DNA from: Warburgia ugandensis
Taxonomy: Eukaryota > Streptophyta > Magnoliopsida > Canellales > Canellaceae
Assembly (NCBI GenBank): GCA_035236585.1
Contig: CP141135.1
Coordinates: forward strand, 74,067,057-74,131,056
Direction of reading: 5' to 3'
DNA length: 64,000 nucleotides
In this document: positions 13,380-25,655 of the stretch, in pieces
Layout: every line of letters begins with the position of its first letter
Position numbering within the stretch: the stretch's first letter is position 1
Position numbers and translations under genes: made by a program
The notes under the pieces: model-generated
Databases searched by the model: none
The model's input: the letters and a program-made list of their open reading frames with translations, nothing else
What the model was told of the DNA's origin: nothing

Positions 13380-14870
13380 AACGAAAAAAAACCAGGAAAA
13401 CGATGAAACCCGGTGAAGGTGGGAAGAAGGAAGAGGAAGGAGAAGAGGAAGGAAGAAGGAGGGAGGAGAACGCGGTGGGGAGAAAACCCGATCTGGGTTT
13501 TCTTCTCCCTGTGACGTGCGACTGGCGATGATGGAATCCGGCAAAGAAAGAGGAACCGGAGGAGAAGGTGGGGAAGAAGAAGATGGGGAGAAAACCCGAG
13601 TTGGGTTTTCTCTCCCTGGGCATGCAATCCGGAGCCGACCGGTGGTCTGGGCGTGCTAAAGAGGACGTCCTGGGAATTGTTGGGCCGGTTGGAGCAAAGG
13701 CAAAGAGGGAGAAAGCATAGGGATTTTGAGTTTTGGGCGTGGAGGAGGATGAGAGAAATTGAAAGAGGGTGAAGTGAGGAAGGGAAGCAAGCAGCGGTTC
13801 TTCCCTGCGGCTACCTCCACCGGTCCAGAGAGAGAAGAGGGAGATCGAGTGAGGAAGGGAAAAGGAGCGTGGGGATGCTGATGTGAAGGAGAACTTGAGA
13901 GAGGGAAAGAGAGATTGGAAGGTGATGCTGGTAGATGGAAAGAGCGTGAGAGAGAGATGGAAAATGGCCTGGGTTGTGCGCACAGAGCAACAGGAAGGGG
14001 AAAACTGGTGGAAGTTTGGACGTGTCTATCTGGATGAAGAGGTGGACTGGTCAGGTGGAGCAGGGCTGCTTCAGGTGCTGCATGATGGAGGAGATGGGGA
14101 TTGTTGGAAGTCCAATGCTGCCTAGGCAAAGGTGGTGCGGTAATTGGAAAACCGGTGATGGGGAGTAGGGAGGTGCTGGACTGGACTAGACTGTGTAGAC
14201 GACGAAGAATAGAGGGCAGACGAGAGAGATAGAGCGCTGAGAAGAGAGGTGCGATAGAGATCAGACCGGTGGAGCAGAAAGTTGGGCCTATGACGACGGT
14301 GACGGTCTGACAGAAGATCAACGACCCAGCTTGTGCGATGGGGAACTACGTCGTCTGCAGAGGTTTGAAGAGACTGGCGATGGGGATGGAAAGAACCTAG
14401 CGTGGAGGCACTGGGCTGTGCCAAACAGAGGTGATGGCTGGAAGAATGGAGGAGAAAAGGTGGTGTTGGACAAGAGAATCGATGGTGATGGAGTGTTGTG
14501 GTAGAAGAAAAAGAAAAGAAAAACAAAGAGACGATGAATGGCGGGGGACTTGGGAAACAAGAAAGATATGGATTTGGAAAAAGAAGGAAAGCTGGTTGAG
14601 TAAAGGGTGTTGAAATAGAATTGAGAAAGAGGAAGATAGGAGAAGCTAAGCAGAGAGAGAGAGAGAGAGAGAGAGTGCCGGCCCCCCTTTCCAAGAGAAA
14701 AAAAAAACGTCCTTTTGGAGAGAGAATAAGGGGAATAAAAAGGAGAGGGAGAGAGAAACGTGAAAGAGAAGGAGAAAAAGAGAGAGAAAAGAGAGAGAAA
14801 AGAAAGGAGAGGGATAAGAGAAAAAGAGAGAAGAGAGGAGAGAGGAGAAAGAGAAGGAAGAGGAGATAGG
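13380..14870. repeat. long purine-skewed tract in E1
   Basis: For about 1.5 kb the plus strand is dominated by G and A, with simple GA runs at its right end (about 14650-14870). The opposite strand therefore gives long open frames made of Ser, Leu, Phe and Pro. These are composition artefacts, not genes. E2 carries the same kind of tract. Confidence 0.85.
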
Positions 14871-15182
14871 TGGGGTCCACTAGCTTTCCTAGTTTTGCTA
14901 AAACTCTGCAAGCCTTCAAAGTCTTCGCCTCTTTCCGCGATTCAATCTGAGCGCTCCACGCCCGAGTTGGGACCGGACCGCAATGCACGCGACTCAATAA
15001 GCGAAATCTAAACCATCCATTAGCTTTAATAGTCATTTAACCACTAAATTTTACAATTCAACTATTGACGACCAATTAAAGCTAAAATGAAATATTTGAT
15101 TTAAAATCTTAAAATTAATGGTCTAGATGCTCCAATCAAATACTAAATTAGGGATATTTTGACCAAAATTGAACAATTAACA

Positions 15183-15960
15183 CTGCCCACATTCCACAGC
15201 CTAGCCTAGGATGTAAGGAATTTCAACCAGAACCTGCAAATGCAACATGGCAAGGTGAGACGCTATATGATGGAATAACTTACAGTTGTGCTCATAAACA
15301 AGTTGCAAATGGTACCTGGATTTGTTTCTAAATAGCGCTGAAGTTTCTGAGGAAAAAGACTTCTTAGAGAGAACTATGCAAGATTTTGTAGAAAATACGA
15401 CCTGGCCAAATGCATAAGGTAAATTAGACTACCTTGCATATTTTCTTCTATACAGTAAACTGTCTGTAAACGAAGATCACTGGGTTTGAAATTTATAAAT
15501 CTAGAGAAAAGTAGCACAATATAGTGATCTGCAATGTGAAAACTAATTCAGGAAAGAGATATATAAAACTTGAGTTCTCTTATGTTTCGCCACCCAAAGT
15601 CCAAAAATATCATTCTTGTCAAGATGGCAATCCAGCCAGCAACAGGAAATCGAACTGCAGTGTCTAGTGGATAAACCATGAACTAGGTAAAGAAGGGCTG
15701 AGAATAATTAGTGAGAAAATAGAGATATCTGTAACTGGGACGAAGAAGGCTTCGTATTCATATCCATCCCAATAGTCATGATATTCTAGAATATATGTAG
15801 CATACTTTTACGGCCTGCATACACAGTGCTGTCCCTAACTTTGTCTGTGTGATTTTATAATTTTACTGCCAATCTCAAGCTTAGATAAAGGAGGAGGGTT
15901 GCATTAAGTGCCAACTGGGAGAAAATCCTTTAGCAAAATCTCATGACATGAATCTTATTT
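15183..15960. other. non-coding, nothing recognised
   Basis: AT-rich spacer between repeat E1 and the 5' repeats of the LINE. No gene or defined repeat was seen. Confidence 0.4.
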
Positions 15961-17675
15961 TGACATTGCATAAAGCTAGAGCACTTGCCATAAGCGACGC
16001 GCTGCATCGGATCCTAGTTGTAGTGAAATATGAGCGAGAGTTGCTAGGGCATTCCCCATAAGCAACGCACTACATTGGATCCTGGATGTAGTAAAAATGG
16101 GCAATGGTTACTAAGGCATTCTCCTATAAGCGATGCACTACAACAGATCTTAGGTGCACAGAGAAATTGGTAAGGGTGGTTAGAGCTTTTCCTTGGAAGG
16201 GACAAGGTGCATCAAAACCAAGATACAACAAGAAGTAGCTTCCCACACCATTATAGATGTGCGTAGATGAAGAGAATGATTCAGGAGAATAAGAATCATA
16301 TTGTTACATGAAATATATATATAGGCACATTAACGGGTAAAGGTATGGAATTAGTAGATATAATGAGATGTAGGAGAGTCAACATAGCCTAAATCTAGAA
16401 AAGCAAGTGAAAGGGGGCTAAAACTAGAGAAAATTTATGAGTATGACTAATAAAATTGATATGGGGATAGTAGTAGATAAAGAATTAAAAATTAACGTTG
16501 TTGATATGAGAAGACCCAATAATAGAATTCTACTAATAAAAGCTTGTTTTAGGCTTACAAGATATAATTAAGATACAGTTCTAAGAAGATATGGAGGGAG
16601 TAATACAAGAAATTCCCAACACAAGGGTGTTATTTATAAGAGCAAGCTTAAATAGTCATGTAGAAAAAAGAAATGAAGGATATGATAGGGTACGTGGAGG
16701 ATATGGGGTTGGAGAATGAAATGAGATAGGGAAGTTATCCTAGATTTTGCTTTGGTTTATAACTTAGCTCTAGCAAAAACATGCTTTAAGAAGAGAGATG
16801 AACACTTAATAACCTTTAAAAGTGGAGTATAAAGAAGCTCAATGGACCTTCTTCTAATTAGGAATACCAAAAAATTAATGTGTAAAGATTGTTAGGTGAT
16901 ATTTGGTGTGAATTTAACCACACAACATAGGTTAATAATTATGAATATGTACATTAAGAAATACAAGAAAGAAAATGAACTTAAATAGGCATCTAAAAAC
17001 CAAGCAATAGAACTTAAAAGGAGAAGATAATATCATTCATAAACAAGTTAAAGGTAGAAGGAAAGTGGAACAAAAAAACAGAAGTAAATACAACATGGAC
17101 TAATGTGGTTGAGTTTATTAAAAAAGTAGTTAAAGATGTTCTAGGAATATCAAAAGGTAAAAGGCAACCAATAAAAGAAACTTAGATGTAAAGTGAAAAT
17201 TGGAAAAAGTTATTATAGAGAAATGACTAAATTGTAAAGGATGGCAGAGGACTACAAAGAACACAAACTTAGAGCAACATAAGAATGCTAAAAAGATTGA
17301 TAATAGTACGTGAGGCTAAACTCAAGGTATATGATGATCTCTACAATGTATTATGGCCAAGATAAGGTGAGAATGATATGTTCAAACTTGCAAAAAATAG
17401 AATAGAAGAGTAAGAACCTAAACCAGGTTAAATGTATTAAAAGTGATGACCACATGTACTAGTCAAAGATGACAAGATTAATCAAAGATGAAAAATTTAC
17501 TTTCAAAAATTACTAAATGACAATGGCCTTGAGAAAATAAAGATTGAAAAAACCGTAAACCCAAATAACTTTAGACTATATAGATATGACCAAAGCATTA
17601 AGATACCTAAGTTAAAAAAGGCCTTAAAAAGGATGAAATCATGTAAGGCCTTAGGGTGCAATGGGATACTAATGA
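15961..17675 (+). mobile_element. RTE-type LINE, 5' part with endonuclease remnant (degenerate)
   Basis: Three degenerate tandem units at about 15965-16190 ('CATAAGCGACGCGCTGCATC', 'GGATCCTAGTTGTAGTG' and variants, period about 70) look like the 5' repeats of plant RTE LINEs. From about 16340 a broken frame gives endonuclease-like pieces: 'MRCRRVNIACLQ', 'EDMEGVIQEIPNTRVLF', 'GGYGVGE', 'DEHLITFKSGV*RSSMDLLL'. Stops and frame changes are frequent. The LINE is split at 17676 by repeat E2 and resumes at 22364 in the same open region ('..GILM' before, 'V*KYMGDAEVVW' after). It cannot be functional. Confidence 0.82.
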
Positions 17676-18129
17676 TGTTTAACCGCAAGTGTAGGGGCTA
17701 TTGTAGTATAACTATGCAAATACGGGTCAATCCCACAGGGACTCTCTTAAAAAGATAGAGTTTAAATAAAATTTAATTAATAAAAGATATAAAAAAAGAA
17801 TATTACAGAAATAAACTAACAATAAAATAAAATTTCAGATTTATTTAACTGCTACAATTTACAAAATTTCTAATTCCAAAAAAAAAAAAATGAAACTAAA
17901 TAAGCAGTCTTGGATAACACTGTCCCTGGATAGGCAGAACATGGATAAGAAAAAACTAGAATAGACAGGGACACAGATGTAAATAACATTGAGGACACGA
18001 TGAAAATAAAAAGAGAACAGAGAAGGAATTAATTAGATCTTACAAGGGCAGAATTGGAAATTAGCCGAATTTCTGGTTTAAAACGAAAACCAGAGGAAAA
18101 CGCAATGGAGGTCGAAGACAGGGAAGGAG

Positions 18130-20784
18130 TGTCACGACCCAGGTTTTTAAGTGATGCAATGTTGATAAAAAGGCGAGATCTCTTGTTTTATAAATATGAA
18201 ATGCATGAAATTCTTTTTCATTTGGAAAACAATCTTTCATTAAAACCCCGAGTGTGAAAACTCATTCTCAATCTATTTAGTCATGGCAAAGTTTTAAATC
18301 AATAATGTTCCCAAGAAAGTGTTACCACAAATTTCAGCCTATTAAAGAGTAACTACAATCAAGTAACATTGAAAGATAAGATAGGGGTCTACTTACTTGT
18401 GCTTGGTCTATTCCTCCTAGTGCAAATGTCCCTTGACCTTAGGTATTTACTTCTCAGTATCCGAAAAATGTTGGGATTGGGTGAGTATATAATATACTCA
18501 AGTAGGGCCTATCACTACTAGCTTTTATAAATGCATGAGATGTTTTAAAATCATATGCTCATTCATTCAAAACATGCGTATTTTTGAATACTCGAGTTCA
18601 ATATTGGTATAAGAATCCATAATCAACTCGAAATTCAAAATATGCGTAAGGTTGAATACTCGAGTTCAACATCGCATAAGAGTCCATAATCAATCGAAAT
18701 GCAAAATAACTTAAAAGATCACATAATTCCAAAAGTTAAAGTATCATATATATGATAACATCATGATATGCACAGATGCCTCATGGAGTCCAACTCATGG
18801 ACCCCTAGTATGGTATGGTCGACCAACCTCATATCATGCTACATGAAATGCACATCAAACCATCAGTGGTCTACTATGCCCACGCCTCCTCGCCGTGTGG
18901 TCCCCGAGTACTGAGGACACTTGGGTCATAGCCTCCACTCTGGCCTATGACACGCCGACCCAAGGCCGTGATACCAAGCAGGTAGCCCCCTCGTACCACA
19001 TGCGCCGACGTAGGGACTTGCCTCTTTTGGGCGTGGTACCCATCCACCTATTAGTGGTAGAGGCCGGTGGCCAACCTGCACTCCCCAAGATAGCACCCAC
19101 CTTCAAGCCATTTGCCCAAATCACATAAGATAAGTCAAAACCATTTGTTAAAAACTTGTCCTCTTTGGGTCCTCACAACCGTTTGGCCCTCGCACTCCAA
19201 ATACCTTTTTGGCAACCCTCAAGGACATGCAATCTTTGCAAGTACATATATCATGCAATGCATGCACTTGTTTGCAACACATGTATGTGCATAATGTATA
19301 TGCAAATATTCCAAAACATGGCTATGTATAAGCATTTATCATGCATGCTAAATTTTATTCATGCAAATAAAATCATATATCTAAAACATATGTTCTCAAA
19401 TAACAATAGTTCTTTAAAAGAATCTAATAGTGATAGAGCACCCACCGACTAGTCGCGTTCACCCTCTTGTCCTCGTACACTCCCGAACATGGTTTGGGGA
19501 CTTAAGGTTAGTTTAACCTATCTTTAATGGGTTTAGAGCATTTGGGTCTCATTACTTAGGCATTAGGGGTCCATCCCTATGCCTATGGGTGTCCTAAGGT
19601 CCCACTAGGCCTTGGTATTCTCGCTTTTTCGTAGTCCTAGCGGCCACGCGCCACTATCCTATTCCAAGGGTCATGCCCTACTTTTATTGGGCTTTGATTA
19701 GGGATTTTATGATTTGGATGTGTCCGCGTCATCGATACGGACACAACCCCTTTTGCGGCGCTCAATCGGAGCTCTAGATCTCAAGTTATAAGCGTTTTAA
19801 CATTGCATGTACATATAGTCTTAAAGACAAAAAAGGAATGTTGTGGCGCCACATGGCTCGCGACGTGCGCCCATCATTCTTAAGAACCAAAACGACGCCT
19901 TGTTAGTGCGCTGCGCGTCTCCGCGGCGCGCGCCTCAGCGGCGTGTCCGCGACGCGCGATACGACGCCGCTCGTCGTTCCTTAGCCGGCGCGTCTGTGTG
20001 ACGCGCCCGTTTGGTTTTTTCAAACGCGTCGACCAGGCCGACGTGGGGACCCGTCCCCGTTGATCGTCCCGCTGTTAAGGACCTGGGTCGCCTCAGTCAC
20101 CCTGTTCGACCCTCGTCGAACCGTGCGTGCTCGGGGACGTCCCGTGGGTCTTTGTGGCTCCCCTAGAGGCCTATTCGCATGGTTTTTCATGGAAAACATA
20201 GTGGAAATCGTCCCCGGAACTATGGTGGAGATGGGTTTTGGGTTTTTTCGTGCGTACCGCTTCGTGGGTGGTTTTATCTCCACGTTTTCCCCTTGCTCAC
20301 CGCTTTCACGACGGTTTTCTAAGGCTTTTGGGCTGCCATTAGAGGCACCCAAGAGCTCTTATTTATAGTGCTTTACAGAGGGTTCTGGAGGGTTTCTAAC
20401 CGCCTTGAATGGCTGGGAACCCTCCGGAATGGCGTGGTTTCTTCTTGAAACACCGCTGTCTAAACCTCTAGAGGTTGAAGATGACGGGGTGCCCGTATCA
20501 AAACGGGCACCTGTGTTTTTCAGGTTAAATCGTTTTTGGGAAATTTACAGTTTTGCCCCTGATCTTCAAAGGGCCATATCTTGCTCATTTTAACTCCGTT
20601 TTGGGTGATCTTGGTCTCGTTGGATTCCTTTTTCCGAGACGCATCTAATGGAACCACTTTTGGTATCAAATTCCTGGGTTTAGTTATGGTGACTAGTGAA
20701 ATGACCAAAATGCCCTTTTCTTTAAAATTGAACTTTTTGTTGCTAAACTTGGAATTTCAATATTACAAAATTGGAGTCATTACA
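18130..20784. mobile_element. solo LTR, 2655 bp, nested in E2
   Basis: Begins TGTCACGACCCAGGTTTTT and ends AGTCATTACA. Read from the right end the terminus is TGTAATGACTCCAATTTT, so the ends match as an inverted repeat (TGT.A.GAC.C) with TG..CA at the extremes. The perfect 5-bp duplication AGGAG flanks it (18125-18129 and 20785-20789). A single long LTR with a 5-bp duplication and no internal pol or gag indicates a solo LTR left by recombination. The TGTAAC/TGTCAC start is common in long LTRs of Ty3/gypsy chromoviruses (Del/Tekay type). Around 19900-20050 it has a GC- and CpG-rich block. The short frames inside it are not genes. Confidence 0.88.
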
Positions 20785-20789
20785 AGGAG

Positions 20790-21890
20790 GGATCGCCGGA
20801 GAAGATGGGAAAGCAGGAGGAGAAGGGGGAAAGGGAGAGAAGAAGAGAGGAGGGGAAAAGGAGGGAAACCTGATCCGGGTTTCCTTCCTCGGAAAGTCTG
20901 GCAACCAAAAAAACGCCGGAGAAGGAAATGGGGGCAGAGCCGTCGGGTGCGATGGAGGGGGAAGAAGAGGGGCACGCGATCCAACCTGGCTGAGGTGGTT
21001 AGCCGGTTGGGTGCATGTCTGGTCTGGGCTCCTTCTGGTTCTGAAAGTGGAGGCACGACCTGGAGCTGGGTGCGACCAGTGATGGGTACTGGTCGGATGG
21101 GAAGAAGGAACAGACGGGAGTGAGAGAGAAGGGAGGAAGAAAGAACGAGGGAGAGAGAGGGATACGAGCAAGTGAGAGAGCGGGAGAGGGAGAGATGAAA
21201 CCAAAGAAGAGGGGCGGCAGAGGCAGTGAGAGGCGTAGCAAAGTTGAAGAGCGGTGGCAGGGTCCGGCCAATGATGCAGCTAGACGCCGGTTTGGATTTG
21301 TTTGGTCCAGCCAGTTGGGTGCGAGCAGAAGCCGGTGATGGGTGAGAGACAGAAGAGCAGTAACTGGTGCAGTCAGATCGGAGGGAAGCGAGAGAGGGAG
21401 AAGAAGACAAGGAATGTGGGAAAGAAGGGGGAAGGATAGGAGAAAGATGAGAGAGGGGTCCAGGGAGCAGAGGAGATGAGAGGGGAAGGAGAACGTGACA
21501 TCAGTGTGAAGGGAAGGTGGTAGAGAGAGGGAGAATGAGAGAAAGAAGAGGTGATAGAGAGAAAGAGAGGGGGATCTGCCTCCTCCTGCGGTGATCGAGC
21601 CTAGGGGGACAAGGATAGGAGCCTTGAGAGAGAGAAGAGGAAGGGAAAAGATAGGGACTGCCTCCTACGTTCCAGCCTAAGACGGTGAAGAGAATAGAGC
21701 GTCGATAGGAGAGAGCAGTGGGAGTGAGATGGAGAGAGTAAGAGACGTGAGAGAGAGAAAGTGAAAAGGTAAGAAAGAGAGAGAGAAGTGAGAGAGAGAG
21801 AGAGAGGGTGATATGAAGTGGAAAGAGAGGACGAGGAAAAGAGTGTGAATAGGAAGCAGGGAGAGATTGAGGGAAAATAGAGTGGGGGGT
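20790..21890. repeat. long purine-skewed tract in E2
   Basis: About 1.1 kb in which the plus strand is mostly G and A, matching the tract of E1. The minus strand gives spurious Ser/Leu/Pro-rich open frames of up to 215 codons. No conserved domain or start context supports a gene. Confidence 0.85.
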
Positions 21891-22363
21891 AGGGGTCACG
21901 GTTGCCCTTTACTTGTTCCTTGCTAATTTGGATCTCTTCCTTTTACTTTGAAAACTCCTCTAAGATTACAAGTTGCCTTCTCTATTATTATTTTTTCCTT
22001 TTGTCCATGATTTCCAATTAAGCTCCATTGTCTTATAGAAAATTATCACATCTATCTTTATAGGTGATCTGACTCATCCAATGCTCTTTAGAATAATCTG
22101 CACCATTGACTTTTAATCTTAGCCATCCATGCATCTTTTAGTTGATCTTCAAAATAAAAGACCAAATTAGAATCATCTGAACTGTACATTAATCATCTAA
22201 TGAGCTCTAATGATCATCTAACTATTGATTTTGATAAATTAAGGTTTGGATGGTCAATTGGAACTAAATTCAAAATCAAGCTAAATTTTACAAACATGAA
22301 CCGTTAGATGATCTAATTGAACGCTCAATTAGAGATATTTGAACTAAAATTGATTACTTAACA

Positions 22364-23779
22364 TATACCAATAGAGGTTTGAAAATATATGGGAGATGCT
22401 GAAGTAGTTTGGTAGTCAGAGTTGTTTATAAGATTTTAACATCCAAGAAAATGTCAAATGAATGAAGGAAAAGCTCTATCATACTAATCTATTAGAATAA
22501 AAGAGACACATGAAGTTGCACTAATTATTGTGGGACCAAACCTATGAGTCATATCACGAAACTTTAGGAAAGTGTGATTGAAAAGAGGCTACAACATGAG
22601 ACAAGTATATTAGATGACCAATTTGTTTTCATACCTAGGAAGTCTACCATGAAATTTATTTTTCTCCTTACACAATTGATGGAGAGATACAAGGATGGGA
22701 GGAAAGACCTCTACGTGGCCCTCATTGACTGAAGAAAAGCTTATGGTAAGATTTTTACAGAGTTAATATGGTGGGTGTAGGGTGAGAAAGGGATTTCATG
22801 TGTATACATAGACATAATTAATGATATGTATGAAGGAGCGATAACAAATGTCATGACCACTAGCGAAAAGATCAATGATTTTTCAATCACCATAGGATTG
22901 CACCAAGGATTAGTATTGAGTCTATGCCTCTTCACATTAGTTATGGATGAGTTAATGAAACACTTGCACAAGGAAATTCTATTGTGAATGTTATTTGCAG
23001 ATAACATAGTTTTGATTGATAAAATAGGGGAGAGCGTAAACACGAAGATAGAGTTGTGAAAAGATGTCATGGAGTTTAAAGGATTTAAAATTAGTTGAAC
23101 TAAGACGGAGTATATGAAATGCAATTTTAGCAAAGAGGAGTGGGATGGAAGCACCAATAATGTTTGATAACCAAGAAGTACCCCAAAAAGACCACTTTTG
23201 ATATTTGGGATAGATAATTCATGAGAGTGAAGAGATTGAGATATTACCTAAAGAATCCAGGCGGGTTGGAACAAATGAAAATGTGCATCTAGAGTTTTGC
23301 ATAATCGGTGAGTGCCACTCAAACTAAAAGAAAATTTCTATAAAATGGTTGTAACGCTGGCCATGCTCTATGGATTAAAGTGATGGGTTCTTAAGGAACA
23401 ACATGTACATAGGATGAGTGCAGTTGAAATGAGGATGTTGAGATGGGTGAGTGGCAAGATAAAAAGGATAAAATTCGAAATGAAAGAATTGAATAAATGT
23501 TAGTAATAGGACCAATAGTTGACAATATGAGGGAGGATAGACTTAAATGGTTTGGACATGAACAGAGATAAAAAGGGGCACCAATTAAAAAGAGTGAATT
23601 GATCTAAGTTGAAGGCTTTAAAAGGGCAAGGGGAAGGCAAAAGGATGTGATTAAAAGTGGTGAGAAAGATTTAAAAAGTCATAGACTTAATGCAGCAATG
23701 ACATTTGATAGAGGTGAATGGAGGAATAAGATTCGTGTAGCCTACCCATAATAGGGATAAGGCTTTGATGATGATGATT
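22364..23779 (+). mobile_element. RTE-type LINE, reverse-transcriptase part and 3' tail (degenerate)
   Basis: Continuation of the LINE split by E2. Broken-frame pieces include 'TSKKMSNE', 'KRLQHETSILDDQFVFIP', 'VALID*RKAYGK', 'GISCVYIDIINDMYEGA', 'LHQGLVLS' and the polymerase core 'LFADNIVLID'. Family members have FADD there, so a catalytic Asp is replaced by Asn (codon at 23003-23005). Later come 'LKWFGHEQR' and 'VEGFKRARGRQK'. The element ends with the RTE hallmark 'GGGATAAGGCTTTGATGATGATG'. Many stops make it clearly dead. Confidence 0.87.
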
Positions 23780-25655
23780 CAGAGTATTGTCCCTATCAGG
23801 CTCACTTTGAATTACTATCTCTTCTTCATTCAAGTTTTGAAAATCTCTACTTCACCAATTACTCTCAACCCTTGTTCACCTCGCTCATGGTTTATCTACA
23901 AAACATTAGCGGTCATACTAGGGCAATCCACTAGACACTACAGTTTGATTTTTGTTAGCAGGTTTGGTTGCCATTTTGATAGGAATGATATTTGGGGATT
24001 TGGGTGGAAAAACATTAGAGAACTGAAACTTTTTTTAAGTCTTTATTTCCCAGGTTTAGTGTTGACAATTGCAAACTATAAGGTAGGCAAGAGGGCCTGT
24101 TTAACATAATGGAGAGTCATGTGCTTGTGGTAGACTTATTTGGGTTTATGAAATCCTTAGCCAGTGGTATTCTTCGATCAAACAATATTTTTCAGATGTC
24201 TTCTATAGTTCTCTTAAGAAGTTTGTGAAATGTATACTTTACCATGTGTAACTGCCCACATTTCACTTTCTACAATTCCTAGCGTAGTTTTCTTAAGAAG
24301 TTTGTTTGTGCAGAAACTGGAGGCTGTTTGGAAACAGTTCCACGTAGCATATGCTATATGTTTGTCAGAGCAACCTTGTCATAGTTCATTTGCAGGTTCT
24401 TATTGAGGTTCCATACACCTTAGGCCAGCCTCTGTCAAATGGGCTTTATAGCGCATCTGATTATCAGTTTTGATTGGAGAGGTTCCAAGTTCTTCTAGAT
24501 TTTATTTTCTAAATGCATTTCGCGTTCTTGTACTTCATATCTAACCAAATTATATCAGTAGCTTTGACCCCTCTATCGTCATGTTTTTGTTCTGCTTTTT
24601 CTGTGCAAATGGCAAGGTGTCTCGCTTTTTACAACGTCTGGCATAATTCTCCTCTACGGATTTTGTTTTTGCAGAAACTTGGCATTGTTTAGATACAGAT
24701 CCAAATACCATTTCCTACATGTCTACGTGCCTGGCTCCTACTTCGTTCATATGGTTTCTCTCTTTGTAATGATGTAGGTACAAGTTCTTGAGCTTGCAGA
24801 TTTCTTAGTCCATGCTATATCATATGGGCTTATGTTGTATGTAATGATCGGATTTGATTGGACGGCTTCCAAGTTCTTCTGATTTTCTTTCTACAGGTCC
24901 TCATGTTCCTATACTTCACAATCTATGGGATGACTTAGGGTGTCTCTGAGACCTAACCTAAGCATCATACTTCTTTTGTAGTTTTTGCTGCAATATTTGC
25001 AATGTGGAATATGTTTTCAGGTTTTATGTATCCGCAATCAAGAATTCTTCTTTTATTAAGGATCTCATTAAATGTTATAGACTGCATATTTGCAACTGAA
25101 TTTGACATGCAGACTGCAAATAAGTTGGAGTTATTTCATTCTTAAAACTACTTACTTGGACCGAGTATACTAATAGCAAGAATTGAGCTTTTAGCTCAAA
25201 TTATAGTGCAGTATATTACTGTAGTCATATCATATATAAGCAATAAAATTAGGAATTTTAAGATGAAAATTTATTGAGAATTAATAATGATGCATACACA
25301 TTGATATGAGGTACATATGACATGAAGATGATCAATTGACATGCAACAGTGTTTACCTGGTACATTTGCTATGATTTAAAATCATGAAACAGTTAAGACT
25401 ACTCCACACAACATAACTTCCTCAATTACTACGTACGGATAATTAAGAAATGACCCTAGGAACAGTAGAAAACTGTCATGGCTTTCATGTTACAAATATA
25501 TATTATCTTGCTACTCTTCTAGGTTCGCTTCTGTTACACACTTCTGTACCACTGCTACTCTTCTAAGGTTGGATAGAAGGAGCACTGTAAGTACCACGAG
25601 GTTGCGGTGATCAACCAAAGAGAAAAATTGTGGTCATTTAGATCTAATTGTGAGG
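23780..25655. other. non-coding spacer upstream of the peptide gene's 3' end
   Basis: No gene could be supported. It includes the diverged duplication listed at 24300-24925. The part nearest 25656 is probably the 3' UTR and flank of the minus-strand peptide gene. Confidence 0.4.
24300..24925. repeat. diverged tandem duplication, about 370-bp period
   Basis: Blocks recur in the same order: 'TTTGTGCAGAAACTGGAGGC' (about 24306) against 'TTTGCAGAAACTTGGCATTG' (about 24669), and 'GATTGGAGAGGTTCCAAGTT' with 'CTTGTACTTCAT' (about 24472) against 'GATTGGACGGCTTCCAAGTT' with 'CCTATACTTCAC' (about 24857). No coding capacity was recognised. Confidence 0.7.

Larger units (their letters stand above)
12915..15182 (+). 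mobile_element. unclassified interspersed repeat, copy E1
   Basis: Begins TGTTTAACCGCAAGTG and ends CAATTAACA. The same beginning, the same order of internal blocks and a similar end occur in copy E2 (17676-22363). Shared blocks, in order: a conserved head (TGCAAATACGGGTC, ATCCCAC), an A-rich segment, 'GTCTTGGATAA..TGTCC..GGAT' repeats, 'TTTCTGGTTT.AAACGAAA', a long purine-rich tract, and a tail ending 'GATATTT.GA..AAAATTGA'. The ends form a weak inverted repeat (TGTT..AA/TT..AACA). The flanks share only CTGCC, so a target duplication is not clear. No protein domain was recognised. It could be a non-autonomous LTR element or a DNA element. Confidence 0.6.
17676..22363 (+). mobile_element. unclassified interspersed repeat, copy E2, inserted in the LINE
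   Basis: Same family as E1: begins TGTTTAACCGCAAGTG and ends TACTTAACA. Without the solo LTR inside it (18130-20784 plus one target copy) it is about 2.03 kb. The flanks are ATACTAATGA on the left (17666-17675) and ATACCAATAGA on the right (22365-22375). These look like a diverged target duplication of about 10-11 bp, and they coincide with the point where the LINE reading frame breaks and resumes. A 9-11-bp duplication is typical of Mutator-like elements, but the very short terminal inverted repeat does not fit well, so the class is left open. Confidence 0.65.

Noticed and set aside
14621-15011. Plus-strand Arg/Glu/Lys-rich frames resembling nuclear proteins
   Set aside because: Translation of GA-rich simple sequence; no start context or conservation signal.
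13378-15036. Minus-strand open frames of 135-304 codons, Ser/Leu/Phe/Pro-rich
   Set aside because: They follow from the purine-rich plus strand of repeat E1; several frames are open at once, there is no domain, and E2 shows the same effect.
18895-20593. Several 60-110-codon frames in a GC-richer block
   Set aside because: They lie entirely inside the 2.66-kb solo LTR; no domain and no consistent frame.
20743-21410. Minus-strand frames of 153 and 215 codons
   Set aside because: Same composition artefact in the E2 purine tract; overlapping open frames on both strands.
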